Part shown: positions 11,445 to 21,666 of the stretch, piece after piece | How positions within the stretch are numbered: the stretch's first letter is position 1 | Layout: each line of letters begins with the position of its first letter | Assembly: GCF_030848805.1 (NCBI RefSeq) | Contig: NC_092365.1 | Location: 2,418,001 to 2,482,000, forward strand | Length of the DNA stretch: 64,000 nt | Source: Temnothorax longispinosus | Lineage: Eukaryota; Arthropoda; Insecta; Hymenoptera; Formicidae | Direction: 5' to 3' | Notes under the pieces: model-generated | Told to the model about the DNA's origin: nothing | What the model saw: the letters and a program-made list of their open reading frames with translations, nothing else | The model's database searches: none | Made by a program: the position numbers and the translations under genes

Positions 11445-12188
11445 GATGAACACAAACTGGCGGACGCCGAGATGTGGAGATGTCGTCGCGGTCACGATAC
11501 GAGAATCGATATATATATGAGATTTTCGAACGAGATGCCTTTATACATATATGCATATATAGACAAATTGCACACATATATGATATTTGTGCTCTACAGT
11601 CAAAGTGTTTTGTGTGAACCAGAGATCTCTCGAATTTATTAGAATTGCTTTTGTCAGCGAAATATGGATGTATTTAAATTAGCTAATTACATTGATGTAT
11701 TTGTTTCATTATTTTTAATATTGTTGCAGAGAAAGCTCTGCGGTTGTAATTAAAAATAGGAAGCGAGAGGAGCGTCTGCGGCTATTGATTTTCAAATCGC
11801 GTGATCGAGAGAGTGGAATATGGCGGCTCTGCGTACTTATAGTGCGTATTTCAAGCCTGAAGTTAGGCCCGTGCGGGGCTCGAACAGGATGGCCAACCTG
11901 CCCGAAAACGCCTGACTTCAGACGTGATTGGATTGGACGTGACGGTGACGTGCATCTCTCTCATTTCGTCAAGATACAATTTTATAATTCATCGAATTAC
12001 TGTTTTCCCGGAGAAAACGCGATTTGCTTGATTCAGCGCCGGTTCGGGTAAGATTTTGTTTTTTTCGTTTTTTCCTTTATTGAAACTGCATCTTCGTAAT
12101 GCGCACGGCTTCGACAGCCTCGGCTGTCGAAGCACGTGTCTCGTTGTAGCCGCGTGGTGTTACGAACGGGGAGCGAGAGGCCGGTAAG
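11445..12188. promoter_or_regulatory. Bidirectional promoter region between CEP97 and POLG
   Basis: Only 744 bp separate the divergent start codons of CEP97 (11444, minus) and POLG (12189, plus), so core promoters and both 5' UTRs must lie here, unless far-upstream exons exist. A GC-richer core at about 11850-11960 contains attggattgg (overlapping CCAAT-like boxes on the minus strand). No TATA box stands out next to either gene. A 26-nt palindrome at 12108-12133 lies within the probable POLG 5' UTR. Confidence 0.6.
12108..12133. promoter_or_regulatory. Perfect 12-bp-arm hairpin upstream of POLG
   Basis: The arms gcttcgacagcc and ggctgtcgaagc are perfect reverse complements separated by only two bases, 55 to 80 nt before the POLG start codon. 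If transcribed it would form a stable GC-rich 5' UTR hairpin; on DNA it is a palindromic binding-site candidate. The function is unknown. Confidence 0.5.
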
Positions 12189-15100
12189 ATGAGACTGAGG
12201 ACTCGCTTGATTAACATTTGCATTCGGCACAAGTGCGTGGACGCGCGGGACGGCGTCGGAGCTTCCAAGAGGACTCGGTGGAAGAGGGTGCGTCTGAAGA
12301 GCGCCCAAGACGCGGAACCTAACCGGGAGAGCCTAACCTCCAAGAGCGACAAATCTACCACGAGTTCTCTTTACAACTCGCCTGTGATACCTGTTAATTT
12401 CGAAGCGGGCTTCCTCAAGTTGTTCACAGAGTCTGAGAGAGCACCGAGCAAGTCGAACGTCAGTACGCTGGCGTCGAGGAAGTCGGTGACGAAACTACAT
12501 GTAAATCCAAATGTAGTATTTAAAAGTATTAAAGTTCGTGACATCAACAGGCGAATGACTGGATCGGATTCACAGCTGTATCAAAGTGACACTCGAGAAT
12601 TAAGGAAATTGGAAAATAATACGGATGTTGATTCGAATGATGGTTCAGATTCGAAGAAAAATAATGTTAGAGTTAATGAAATAAATATGCAAATGCTGCC
12701 TGAAGCGCTACACCGCCAATTGTTCAGGAAGGACGACAAAGAAGACGGTCTCTCCGAGGAGGAAGTTAACAGTGTGAAGAAAAATTTAGGCACATACGGT
12801 ATAAATGTGGAGGACGCGACCAGATTGCCGGATGTGAACTTGAGGCTACCAGCTTTAGAAGGAAAAGATATAGAGGAGCATTTCTATAATATTGGGAAAG
12901 CGCAAGCTAAGCCGTATTTAAAAATCATAAGTGACATTATGAAGGACATTCCCGAGATGCCGAAGCAGTGGCTCTTCGAAGAAGGATGGACCAGATACAC
13001 GGCGGACGGTACAGCAGAAAGCGTAGATTATCCGCTGGAAGACGGTGTAATTTTCGACGTTGAAGTTTGCATGAAACAAGGGCCTTTGCCTACTCTAGCT
13101 ACTGCGGTCAGTAATGAAGCCTGGTACGGTTGGGTGTCGAATTCCTTGGCGCACAGCATCAGTCAAACGTTTGACACACAGTTCGCACCAAGTATGCTTG
13201 TTCCTATGGAGAGTAACGGAGAGGAATACGGATCTAGACTTAATCAGCATCAGAAGAAACCAAAGATTGTCGTAGGTCATAATGTGTCGTACGACAGAAG
13301 TAGAATTAAGGAGCAGTATTGGCTGAATTCCACGGGAACTCGTTTCCTCGACACCATGTCGTTGCACGTGTGCGTCAGCGGTGTCAACAGCTACCAAAGA
13401 GCGCTATTGTTGTCCAAAAAGGCAAACACGGAGAAGGAGATCTGGCAGTCCACCACGTCGTTGAACAGCTTGAGAGAAGTGCATAAGTTGTACTGTGGCC
13501 ACGAGATAAGTAAAGAGGCGAGAGATTTATTCGTCGAAGGTACTATTGAAGATATTAAGAATAATTTCAATATGTTAATGTCCTACTGTGCCTCTGATGC
13601 AGTTGCCACTCACAATATACTACGCAATCTATTCCCGCTCTTTCAGGAGAGATTCCCTCATCCGGTTACGCTGGCCGGAATGTTGGAACTCGGCTCGGCG
13701 TACTTGCCGGTGAATTCTAATTGGCAGAGATACTTGGAGGAATCGGAGTCGACGTTCGACGACTTGAACTACGAAGCGAAATTCACTCTCGCCAAGAGGG
13801 CCGACGCTGTTTGCCATCTCATGCACGACGAGAAATACAAGGAAGATTTGTGGATGTGGGATCAAGATTGGAGCACGCAGAAAATTAAGATGAAAAGCAA
13901 AGTTTCGAAAATAAAGCCTGTTGGCGTAGAAACAAATGTAGCGGAAAAAACGGAAGGGCAGTCAGACATTAAGAAGTATTTATCGGACGACGAAGAAGAA
14001 GAGGAGGATCCTTTGGCAAAGAAATTCGCGTATTTGGAGGAAACCAGGCATTTGTTACCAGCTAGAATGCCGCACATGCCGGGATATCCAGCGTGGTATA
14101 GGAAGCTCTGTCCCAAGCAAAGCGAGGAAGACTGGGCGCCAGGTCCGCAGAATATTAGCACTTCCATGCAGGTGGTTCCGAAGCTGCTGAATCTGACGTG
14201 GGAGAAGTATCCGTTGCATTACATAAAGGATCACGGTTGGGGAATTCTGGTGCCTTACAACGACGATCCCGACATCGAGACTGAACTGCCGTTGAAGAAT
14301 CTTTTGGAGCAGTGTCCTTTGCCATCGTCCAGTCCGTCCAGGGACATCGCCGACGACGCGATGGCCACCTTGAGCACCGATGTGCAGAACGATCTTCACA
14401 AGATAGAATTCTGGCGATTTAAAAAGAAGCAGAACGAGTCGCACAACGAAACGTACAAGGGCACTGGCATATGGTGCAACGTCGATCTCGACAATTGCTG
14501 CTACTTTTTCAAGCTGCCGCACAAGAATGGTGCCAATTACAACGTCGGCAATCCGCTCGCCAAGGACTTCCTCAACAAGTTCTCCGAGAATGTACTTGCC
14601 GGCTTGGACGTCAGCGCCGCGGAGGTGTTGAAGATCGCTCGTATGCTGTCCTACTGGCGTAACAATCGCGACAGGATCATGTCGCAGATGGTGATATGGC
14701 TGGACGATCACTCTTTGTCCGGCATTATCAAGAGAACGAAGCGGCACACGCGTTACGGCGCGATAATACCTCAAGTGATTGTTTCCGGTACCTTGACGCG
14801 TCGCGCCGTGGAGCCCACGTGGATGACAGCGTCAAACGCGCACGTCGAACGAATTGGCTCCGAGCTCAGAGGCATGGTGCAAGCGCCGCCGGGATACAAC
14901 ATCGTCGGCGCCGACGTGGACAGTCAGGAATTGTGGATCGCCTCGATCATCGGAGATGCGTACTACAAGCGTATTCACGGAGCGACGCCTTTCGGCTGGA
15001 TGACCCTCATCGGTACCAAGTCCAACGGCACTGACATGCACAGCGTCACTGCTAAGGCCATCGGCATCTCGCGCGATCACGCCAAAGTCATCAACTACGC

Positions 15101-16001
15101 CCGCATCTACGGTGCCGGCCAGAAGTTTGCCCAACGACTGCTGAAACAGTTCAATCCGTCTATGACGGACACCGAGGCCACTTCTAAGTCACGCAAGATG
15201 TTTGCTCTTACCAAGGGTAAGAAGAAATTTCGGTTGAAGGCTGAATTCGTCAACGATGACTTGGAGGATATTCCCTACACTTCCTCTCAGGCATCTCAGT
15301 TAGCGAAGGCCTACGGCAAAGGGTTACAGGACATTTTCCAGAAGAGCGAGTGGACAGGCGGCTCGGAATCAGCTATGTTCAACCGATTGGAACAGATCGC
15401 CGGTAGTCAACATCCAGTCACGCCGTTCCTCAACGCCAGATTGAGCCGCGCCCTGGAGATCACCAATACCGACAATGACGACAAGTTCTGGCCCACCAAA
15501 ATTAATTGGGTGGTGCAGAGTGGCGCGGTAGACTTCCTTCACCTGATGCTGGTCTCCATGAGATGGCTAATGAGAGATAACGCTAGATTCTGCCTGTCGT
15601 TTCACGATGAAGTGAGATATCTGATCCCATCCAGGTACAAGTACAACGCTGCGCTGGCCATGCACGTGACCAACTTGATGACGAGATCGTTCTGCGCTTC
15701 TAGACTAGGCATGAGAGATTTGCCGATGTCGGTAGCGTTCTTTGCTGCCGTGGAAGTCGATACTGTCCTTCGCAAAGAGTCCACACACGATTGCAAGACC
15801 CCGTCGAATCCTCACGGCTTACAAAACGGATACGAAGTACCACCCGGGGAAAGTTTAGATGTTTGGGCCACCTTGGAAAAATCCGGCGGTTCGCTAGGCT
15901 ATTGGCACGATGCGAAAAGTCGCAAAGTTAAATCAGACGCGGATCTCACCGCTGAAAAATCGCCGCGGTCTTTCAAAAAGCTACTTAAACGGAAATTATA
16001 A
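12189..16001 (+). CDS. POLG: DNA polymerase gamma catalytic subunit (mitochondrial)
   Basis: A single uninterrupted 1270-codon frame (human 1239 aa, Drosophila 1145). It is the family A polymerase that replicates and repairs mitochondrial DNA. The N-terminus is rich in R and K and poor in acidic residues (MRLRTRLINICIRHK), fitting a mitochondrial targeting peptide. The exonuclease motifs are intact: Exo I D290-x-E292, Exo II with D369 (VGHNVSYD), Exo III Y466-x3-D470. An acidic, poorly conserved spacer (DDEEEEEDP, near residue 600) follows. Polymerase motif A has D909 (DVDSQELW), motif B R962 and K966 (RDHAKVINYARIYG), and motif C H1139-D1140-E1141. All catalytic residues are present, so the enzyme should be active for both synthesis and proofreading. 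No intron is visible, unlike its neighbours. AATAAA follows at 16055, and EIF1AD starts 123 bp downstream on the same strand. Confidence 0.97.
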   Translation: MRLRTRLINICIRHKCVDARDGVGASKRTRWKRVRLKSAQDAEPNRESLTSKSDKSTTSSLYNSPVIPVNFEAGFLKLFTESERAPSKSNVSTLASRKSVTKLHVNPNVVFKSIKVRDINRRMTGSDSQLYQSDTRELRKLENNTDVDSNDGSDSKKNNVRVNEINMQMLPEALHRQLFRKDDKEDGLSEEEVNSVKKNLGTYGINVEDATRLPDVNLRLPALEGKDIEEHFYNIGKAQAKPYLKIISDIMKDIPEMPKQWLFEEGWTRYTADGTAESVDYPLEDGVIFDVEVCMKQGPLPTLATAVSNEAWYGWVSNSLAHSISQTFDTQFAPSMLVPMESNGEEYGSRLNQHQKKPKIVVGHNVSYDRSRIKEQYWLNSTGTRFLDTMSLHVCVSGVNSYQRALLLSKKANTEKEIWQSTTSLNSLREVHKLYCGHEISKEARDLFVEGTIEDIKNNFNMLMSYCASDAVATHNILRNLFPLFQERFPHPVTLAGMLELGSAYLPVNSNWQRYLEESESTFDDLNYEAKFTLAKRADAVCHLMHDEKYKEDLWMWDQDWSTQKIKMKSKVSKIKPVGVETNVAEKTEGQSDIKKYLSDDEEEEEDPLAKKFAYLEETRHLLPARMPHMPGYPAWYRKLCPKQSEEDWAPGPQNISTSMQVVPKLLNLTWEKYPLHYIKDHGWGILVPYNDDPDIETELPLKNLLEQCPLPSSSPSRDIADDAMATLSTDVQNDLHKIEFWRFKKKQNESHNETYKGTGIWCNVDLDNCCYFFKLPHKNGANYNVGNPLAKDFLNKFSENVLAGLDVSAAEVLKIARMLSYWRNNRDRIMSQMVIWLDDHSLSGIIKRTKRHTRYGAIIPQVIVSGTLTRRAVEPTWMTASNAHVERIGSELRGMVQAPPGYNIVGADVDSQELWIASIIGDAYYKRIHGATPFGWMTLIGTKSNGTDMHSVTAKAIGISRDHAKVINYARIYGAGQKFAQRLLKQFNPSMTDTEATSKSRKMFALTKGKKKFRLKAEFVNDDLEDIPYTSSQASQLAKAYGKGLQDIFQKSEWTGGSESAMFNRLEQIAGSQHPVTPFLNARLSRALEITNTDNDDKFWPTKINWVVQSGAVDFLHLMLVSMRWLMRDNARFCLSFHDEVRYLIPSRYKYNAALAMHVTNLMTRSFCASRLGMRDLPMSVAFFAAVEVDTVLRKESTHDCKTPSNPHGLQNGYEVPPGESLDVWATLEKSGGSLGYWHDAKSRKVKSDADLTAEKSPRSFKKLLKRKL

Positions 16002-16054
16002 AACCCATTTCGTATCGCGATTTTCAAAAATGTAAAATTTTGTCTCAATATTCA

Positions 16055-16060
16055 AATAAA
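16055..16060 (+). terminator. Poly(A) signal candidate for POLG
   Basis: AATAAA lies 54 nt after the POLG stop codon and 65 nt before the EIF1AD start codon. A second AATAAA lies at 16081-16086. The short distance implies a very short POLG 3' UTR and a cleavage site close to the start of the next gene. Confidence 0.5.
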
Positions 16061-16124
16061 AGGAAAATCAATGAAGGGAGAATAAAAAATTAATGGTATT
16101 TTTAATTTAATTTCACAGATCACG

Positions 16125-16805
16125 ATGTCGTCTGCAACGAAGCGTAAATACGTTTTTCAAGAACTCGACGATATGACCCTTCCCACGGATTCACAAAGCA
16201 TCGTACGAATTGTACAGGCGCGCGGCCACAATCTTCACGAAGTTGTCACGCCTACCGGAGAACAGTTCATCGTCTCGATGCCCACCAAATTTAGGCAAAA
16301 TATCTGGGTAAAGAGAGGTGACTACATTGTTATCGAACCCATCATGGAAGGCAAGAAAGTCAAGGGCGAAATTGTTAAGATACTCACAAAGGTAATTTAT
16401 TGCCTTAAAGCAATTTAGCAATACTTACATATATTTAGCGATATCATTTTTTTTTTTATTCCTTCTGTTTATCGTCTCAAAAATATTCTCTGATTCAAAT
16501 ATATTAACTCTATTATAAAAAAAATATTCAAATTGATTTTTTTGCAAGCGTTAAAAAGACCTATCTCTTTTATTAATATGAATAAATATATGCATTTTCA
16601 GGATCACATAAAATGGTATCGTGCACAGAATTGTTGGCCGCCGGAATTCGATGAGGATCCAAAGAGGAATGGACATTCAATACCAACGAATTACACTAAG
16701 TGCGACGACGAAGAGCTTTTCGTAAATACGAATAGGTGCCCCACTAATCAGAAAATAAGTGACAATGAAAGTGATTCAGATTCTAGTGAATCTGATTCTC
16801 ATTAG
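16125..16805 (+). CDS. EIF1AD: eIF-1A domain-containing protein (EIF1AD), 2 exons
   Basis: Exons 16125-16391 and 16602-16805 join in phase 0 at GT-AG sites to give 156 aa (human about 165). Residues about 5-90 form an S1/eIF1A-like OB fold with the typical blocks GHNLHEV, FRQNIWVKRGDYI and KGEIVKIL. This is followed by IKWYRAQNCWPPEF, characteristic of EIF1AD rather than true eIF1A. The C-terminus is an acidic Ser/Asp/Glu tail (SDSDSSESDSH). Human EIF1AD is nuclear and linked to ribosome maturation; that role is assumed here from similarity. The sequence tttaatttcacag ends 6 nt before the ATG and looks like a splice acceptor, suggesting a 5' UTR intron. AATAAA occurs at 16903. Confidence 0.93.
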
Positions 16806-16902
16806 CTCGTGACTTTTCTTTTTGAAATATAAGTTTCATATTATGTCCGTCCTTCTTGAATTTGGACAGCGACATCGCGGGTCTGCGTAAAAAACGCAAT
16901 CA

Positions 16903-16908
16903 AATAAA
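16903..16908 (+). terminator. Poly(A) signal candidate for EIF1AD
   Basis: AATAAA lies 98 nt after the EIF1AD stop codon, the first such signal downstream. Confidence 0.5.
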
Positions 16909-17249
16909 TCCATTGCTGATGAAAAGCGGAATGGGTAATTGGGAAGGCATACAAAGGTCATTAATGCTAAATTGTTGCTGCAGGATTTCACGAGCAGTAA
17001 TTTATTCATAAATCATAACAAGACGAAGTAAAATAGCAAATTAATAGAAGGATTTACATGGTGCAAGGTATTTGCTATTATCTCCACTTTACTCCGACCT
17101 GCTGGATACGGTTAAAATAATACAACCTCTTCATATTTGCAAGTTCTATGCTATCGCAATCATACAGTATCAACTAAAACATGTAGTGAATATATTGAAC
17201 AGTGATTTATTAATAAATTCATACATAAATAATTAATATGATACAATAT

Positions 17250-17410
17250 AGTATACGAGGTATTGCCATATTCTCTTCGATATCGCATTTTGTCAACATT
17301 TCTGCTGTTACACCACCAAAACTACCAATTCTAACTATAGCTGTCGTTAATTCTCGTATTTTCTCATAATTTTCAACGATGCTTAAATCTTTACCATATT
17401 CAAATCCCAT
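17250..17410 (-). pseudogene. UBA5-like (UFM1-activating enzyme) fragment
   Basis: On the minus strand a short open frame reads GFEYGKDLSIVENYEKIREL and then TTAIVRIGSFGGVTAEMLTK. This resembles the start of the UBA5 adenylation domain, which runs roughly GIV-x-x-YEKIR, then a glycine-rich ATP loop, then VTAEMLTRCGIG. In this copy the ATP-binding loop (normally VGVGGVGS) has become RIGSFGG, and similarity ends soon after TAEMLTKC. No splice sites, upstream exons or catalytic cysteine region are visible. I read it as a decayed duplicate exon or retrocopy fragment; a functional UBA5 must lie elsewhere. Confidence 0.62.
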
Positions 17411-17493
17411 CTAAATCTAGAATATCTCTTCTATTAATTTGCTCTTTTACTTTATCTTGTTTTGTTTATATTTATATATTTCATGTCTTTTAT

Positions 17494-17628
17494 GAGATGC
17501 GGCAGACGAAACCTTATTTTGTAGTGTACTGAATATATATTTTAATAAATATCGAGCAAGAACAGAATCAGTTTACATTAAAAAATTACGTTCAAAAACC
17601 TCATCTCGAACTTCGTCTGCCGCATCTC
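17494..17628. repeat. 17-nt perfect inverted repeat pair
   Basis: gagatgcggcagacgaa at 17494-17510 is the exact reverse complement of 17612-17628, with 101 nt between. It stands out against AT-rich surroundings and could mark the ends of a small element or a local inverted duplication. It lies just upstream (minus-strand sense) of the UBA5-like fragment. Confidence 0.55.
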
Positions 17629-18338
17629 TTCTTCGTCTTCCTTCTCTTTCCTGCTTGTTGGATACCACCAGCGACAAAATTAACCGGCGCTGTATAATTC
17701 TAAGGGCCCATGTTAAAGATATTGAAAAATAATCTGGCAGATAATTCATTTTCATCGCTGTAGTCTGCCTATTCCTGTTGATATACATATATAATTTTGT
17801 AATTAAAAAGTACTTTTTCTATTTTTACTATCGCTGTGTATATAGTTAATAATATAGTTAATAATAAAACTATTTTGGCAACATCGAACTTGATTTTCTA
17901 TCCTACTCAGAATTATCGTAAAATTTAATTTAAACTAGCTTCTTGCAAAAAATTTGAAAATTCTTTTTATAGCTTACATTCTCTAAATCAAAATAAATTT
18001 TTTGCAACAATATTTAAGCCATTTATTTCACTTTATTATTTTCAATCAAGTGATTTACTGCTTTTTGAGCAATTTTAAAGCTGCTTATTTCCTCCACCAA
18101 GGAGATTACTCGATTGCCATCTCAGCGAATTCAAGAAGAGGAAATTGAAGTCAAGGAGTAGAGGAAATCTGAAAGATTTAAAACGTACTCTTATAAATAT
18201 ATACTTGACCCAGTTTTTTATCAAGTTTCCTATATCCAGTGCACATGATTGATATTGTCCTGGCGACGGCGACGGTTCACATCTTTGCGGCAAACTCGCA
18301 ACTCGCTAAATTCGATTTAGGTACGCGTTTTCAGAAAA

Positions 18339-18418
18339 GTTACGCCACGTTTTTTGCCGCGTCTATCAGAAGTTTTGGTTACGCCACGCTTTTTGCTGCA
18401 TCTATCAGAAGTTTCGAC
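18339..18418. repeat. 39-bp tandem duplication
   Basis: The sequence ttacgccacgttttttgcc, continued by tctatcagaagttt, occurs twice in direct orientation, starting at 18340 and 18379, with a few substitutions. It makes a short open frame look repetitive (YATFFAASIRSF twice), but nothing else supports a protein here. Confidence 0.65.
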
Positions 18419-20400
18419 AGAATGACATACTCATCCATTTCAGTTAAAACGAACTTGTGAAGATGTCATTTCCGTATTTACGTGAGAATAATGCTCAAGT
18501 TTCCTTGATGTCTGCTTGCGGCAATTTTTCTTATTAAACTAGAGGATTTACGGAACTCTCACAATAAAAACAAGTGAATAGAAGGATATTCTAATGGATT
18601 GATTCTGTAAAATTAAGTTTATAAATTAAGAATTGTTTTCAAAATCAATTTTATCTCCTATCTCATTTTCTCTGCAAAAGCTAATTCTCTTGGACTTATT
18701 AATTAATTATAAAAACAATTTTTAAAATGTTCAATTTCACTTCGTCATTTCCTACAACGTAAAAACAATCGGACACGTGGAAAAATTTTAAATTAAACAG
18801 GGACAATGTACGAATCAAATTAACAACAGATTTCCGCGGGGACATTTCGCAGACTTATAAAAACTATATATTTAAAAACTTAAGAATATTTTTAAGGATA
18901 CGACTCAACACGGGATAGAATTATTAATAAAAGTCCGCTGTTCCTTTCTGTTTGAAAAAGATAGATATACACAATATGAATGCAAAATCTACGCGAAACG
19001 AAACGTTCTGTTTATGACATACAAAAGAATTGTGTTACGGCTCGCATTAGAAACGCGTTAGCGACGTTAGCAAAAACGATTTATTTCGATTTAAGAAGTC
19101 ACTTCGGCACAGATAAGGGATGATTTACTGGCTTTGGGTCGGCTGAATCCTTTTGACGTGGAGCAAACATAAAGCTGAAAGGGAGAAATATTACACAAAT
19201 GCTGGTAGCACGGAAGAAACAAAAATTTATGTTCTCTAGTATATAAAAAATAGATTTAACGAGAGAAAATAACAAGTAGCCGAGTTATAATATTTATTAT
19301 AATAATAAGTGTGTGTGTGTGACACAGGACCGATACAATATACAATCAATTAGAGAAAATGCCATTTACTGATTGGATCTTGGTAGCCTAATAATAATAT
19401 TTCTACGTGAATTTTATAATATTTATTATTTTAACATACTAGGACAATATATGAATTAAATTTCAAAGTTTTTGAATTCTTATATTTTAAAATTTCTTTA
19501 TTTTCCATTTTCAATTTCAGAAAAAAGTAACAATTAGATGCGAGTACATGATAGTACCAATTTTATGTACCTTTTTTAAAGAGTAGATTAAGTTTTAATT
19601 TTCTGTATATTAAATAATTTTTTCGTAACGCGTACACATTGATTATATTATTCTTTTTACTGTTTTTTTTTTTTTAGTTTTTTATTTAGATTGGAAAGCG
19701 AATTTTTCATGTATCTCGGGGGGGAAAAAAACCATGGTTGCGCGGTTTGACCGAGATTTTTTTCAACAATTAAAAAAGCGCATGTTACGGACACGCAAGC
19801 ATTATCACAGGAGCATCCACTGTAAAAATTTATTTCATGACAAGCATGAAACTAGTTTATATTTTTTTTATAAATCATATATATTCTTTATAATGTTATT
19901 TTGGAATTGTCTCTTCTGTCATTCGTGTAGTATTTATTAAACAATGCACTTTTTCACTGTCAAAAAGATGATCTGCAAATAAAATTGTAATACAAAACTA
20001 TATAGTTTAACTCGTTAATTAATTGATAACGATGATCTCCTACACAGAATTATCAGAATGGAAAGGCCGCCAGGAGTGTTTTAAAAACTTGACTGCGCGA
20101 AATTTAATTATCTGAAACTTTTTCATGCTTGCAAATCGAATTGATAAAAACCTAATCTAAAATGCTCATATTGCTTCCAAAACTTTAAAGTGATTTCAAG
20201 AGAACTTCGAAACAATCGAGAAAAAGTATGTAATTAAGTTTTAAGGTTTTAAGAAAAGTTTTCTCTTCAAAAAAATAATGACTTATTAAATTCGCATGTT
20301 TTATTTCTTTGCGGAAAAAATTGCACTCAAAAGTTCCATCGTCATCTCGATAGGAACTCTCTGGAAACTGCCTCTGAACTTCGAAATGATCGAATATTAA

Positions 20401-21666
20401 AACGGTATATTGGTCAGTGACGCGGAATTTTCTGCGACATAACCACCTTCAGAAAGAGATCTGATCCGATGCTATCCGTTGAAGGAAATTCGCTATCAGC
20501 GGAATCTACGGACAGAGCAGTCGACAGGTGTTTGTGGTGGTATCATCGAGATCAACGCGTTCAGTTCATACTCGGCGACGTTCTATCGCGGATGACGGCT
20601 CGTTCTAACATCTTCTTCGCGATAGACGTGATTTAACTTTCGCTGGTATCAGATCGATAGCGCCGATTGACATGCCCAAACAATCGGATCGGTGACCTTG
20701 CATAAGCCGCGAAGACACGTGTTTCACTTGAGATTACAAACACTCGTGTGCTTTTCGAGCTGATATGTTGCTCCGACCGAACGTTGTGTCTCGCGAACGC
20801 TATAAATTGTAAACAGCGCGTCTTCCAGCAACGAGCCGGAGTTCGTCGAATTTCGTTTATATATAACGATTTGTTGAAAGTGGAACTCGATCACTGCAAT
20901 ATTGCAAGCTTCCCGGTTATATTGCGGTTTCATCGTCGGAAATTCGAGAGAGTATGTGGAAAAAAATAATAAAAAAAAAAGATAAAAGTGAAAACCGTAG
21001 CAATGTGCGAAAATTGTGTATAGTGACGGAGCGCCGCGATCGCGGATTGTAACGCTGCGTAAATATTCAAGCGGCAATTGAAAGCGTGATATTTGCCTAT
21101 GACTCTTCGAGTACAATTATAATGATAATCTAATTCCAATTAAATTATGATTATAATTCTTGCGATACTTGGCAGCGAAACTTGAGCTAAATTGGAGCGT
21201 GAAATAATTCGTTCATAATAGTGCGAATGGATAGGGGAAACGTTTATTTTGCCAAATAGCAATAAACGTATTCACGCTTTTATCAGCACCTTACTCAATT
21301 TGCGAGATTGTTCTCAAAGGACTAATACGAACATTGCATTTGGAATTGCTTTTCACGTATGCAGTCTTGGGATTCGGTTGGAAAAGCTATAATAAGGACG
21401 CACGAGTGCCTATTACCTTATCAGCTTCGCGTTAGCTTCCTTCCACTATTCCGGAAGGATTCTGGGAGAAGAAAGCCTCTACCGTCGCAAGTGAGTGACC
21501 CATTAACAATCAGCGAAAGAAGGTTTGCTGACGGGTTATCGAGGCGTTTCTTTGTTTGCGCGCGCGATACTGGAGACTTGTGATAAATCAGAATGTACAT
21601 ACGCGAAGGTGTCGTCGCGATGAGTCGAACCAACGTGTGACATCCTCGCGAGGAGAGTTTCGAAGC
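20401..21666 (+). promoter_or_regulatory. Promoter and 5' UTR region of receptor A
   Basis: Base composition rises from AT-rich to balanced over 20400-20740, ahead of receptor A. It contains an Inr plus DPE candidate (20561-20594). Several upstream ATGs precede the receptor start at 21667, so the mature 5' UTR may be spliced. No other gene is supported; open frames on either strand here are short and featureless. Confidence 0.45.
20561..20594 (+). promoter_or_regulatory. Core promoter candidate: Inr plus DPE
   Basis: TCAGTT at 20561-20566 matches the arthropod initiator, with A+1 at 20563. GGATG at 20590-20594 matches the DPE consensus RGWYV exactly at +28 to +32. The pair lies in a GC-richer patch about 1.1 kb upstream of the receptor A start codon. 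No TATA box precedes it, as is common for DPE promoters. Confidence 0.4.

Larger units (their letters stand above)
16806..20400. other. Spacer between EIF1AD and the receptor locus
   Basis: AT-rich spacer. It contains the EIF1AD poly(A) signal (16903-16908), a UBA5-like pseudogene fragment (17250-17410, minus), a pair of 17-nt inverted repeats (17494-17510 and 17612-17628) and a 39-bp direct duplication (18339-18418). Poly-T and poly-A runs near 16448 and 19660 are frequent. I see no intact gene in it. Confidence 0.6.

Noticed and set aside
14055..14774. 239-codon open frame on the minus strand
   Set aside because: It lies entirely opposite POLG, whose plus-strand frame has all family motifs; the antisense frame is a by-product of its codon use.
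17573..17788. Minus-strand frame upstream of the UBA5-like fragment
   Set aside because: An Arg/Glu-rich stretch looked like part of the UBA5 N-terminus, but I could not match it to the family, and no splice sites link it to the fragment.
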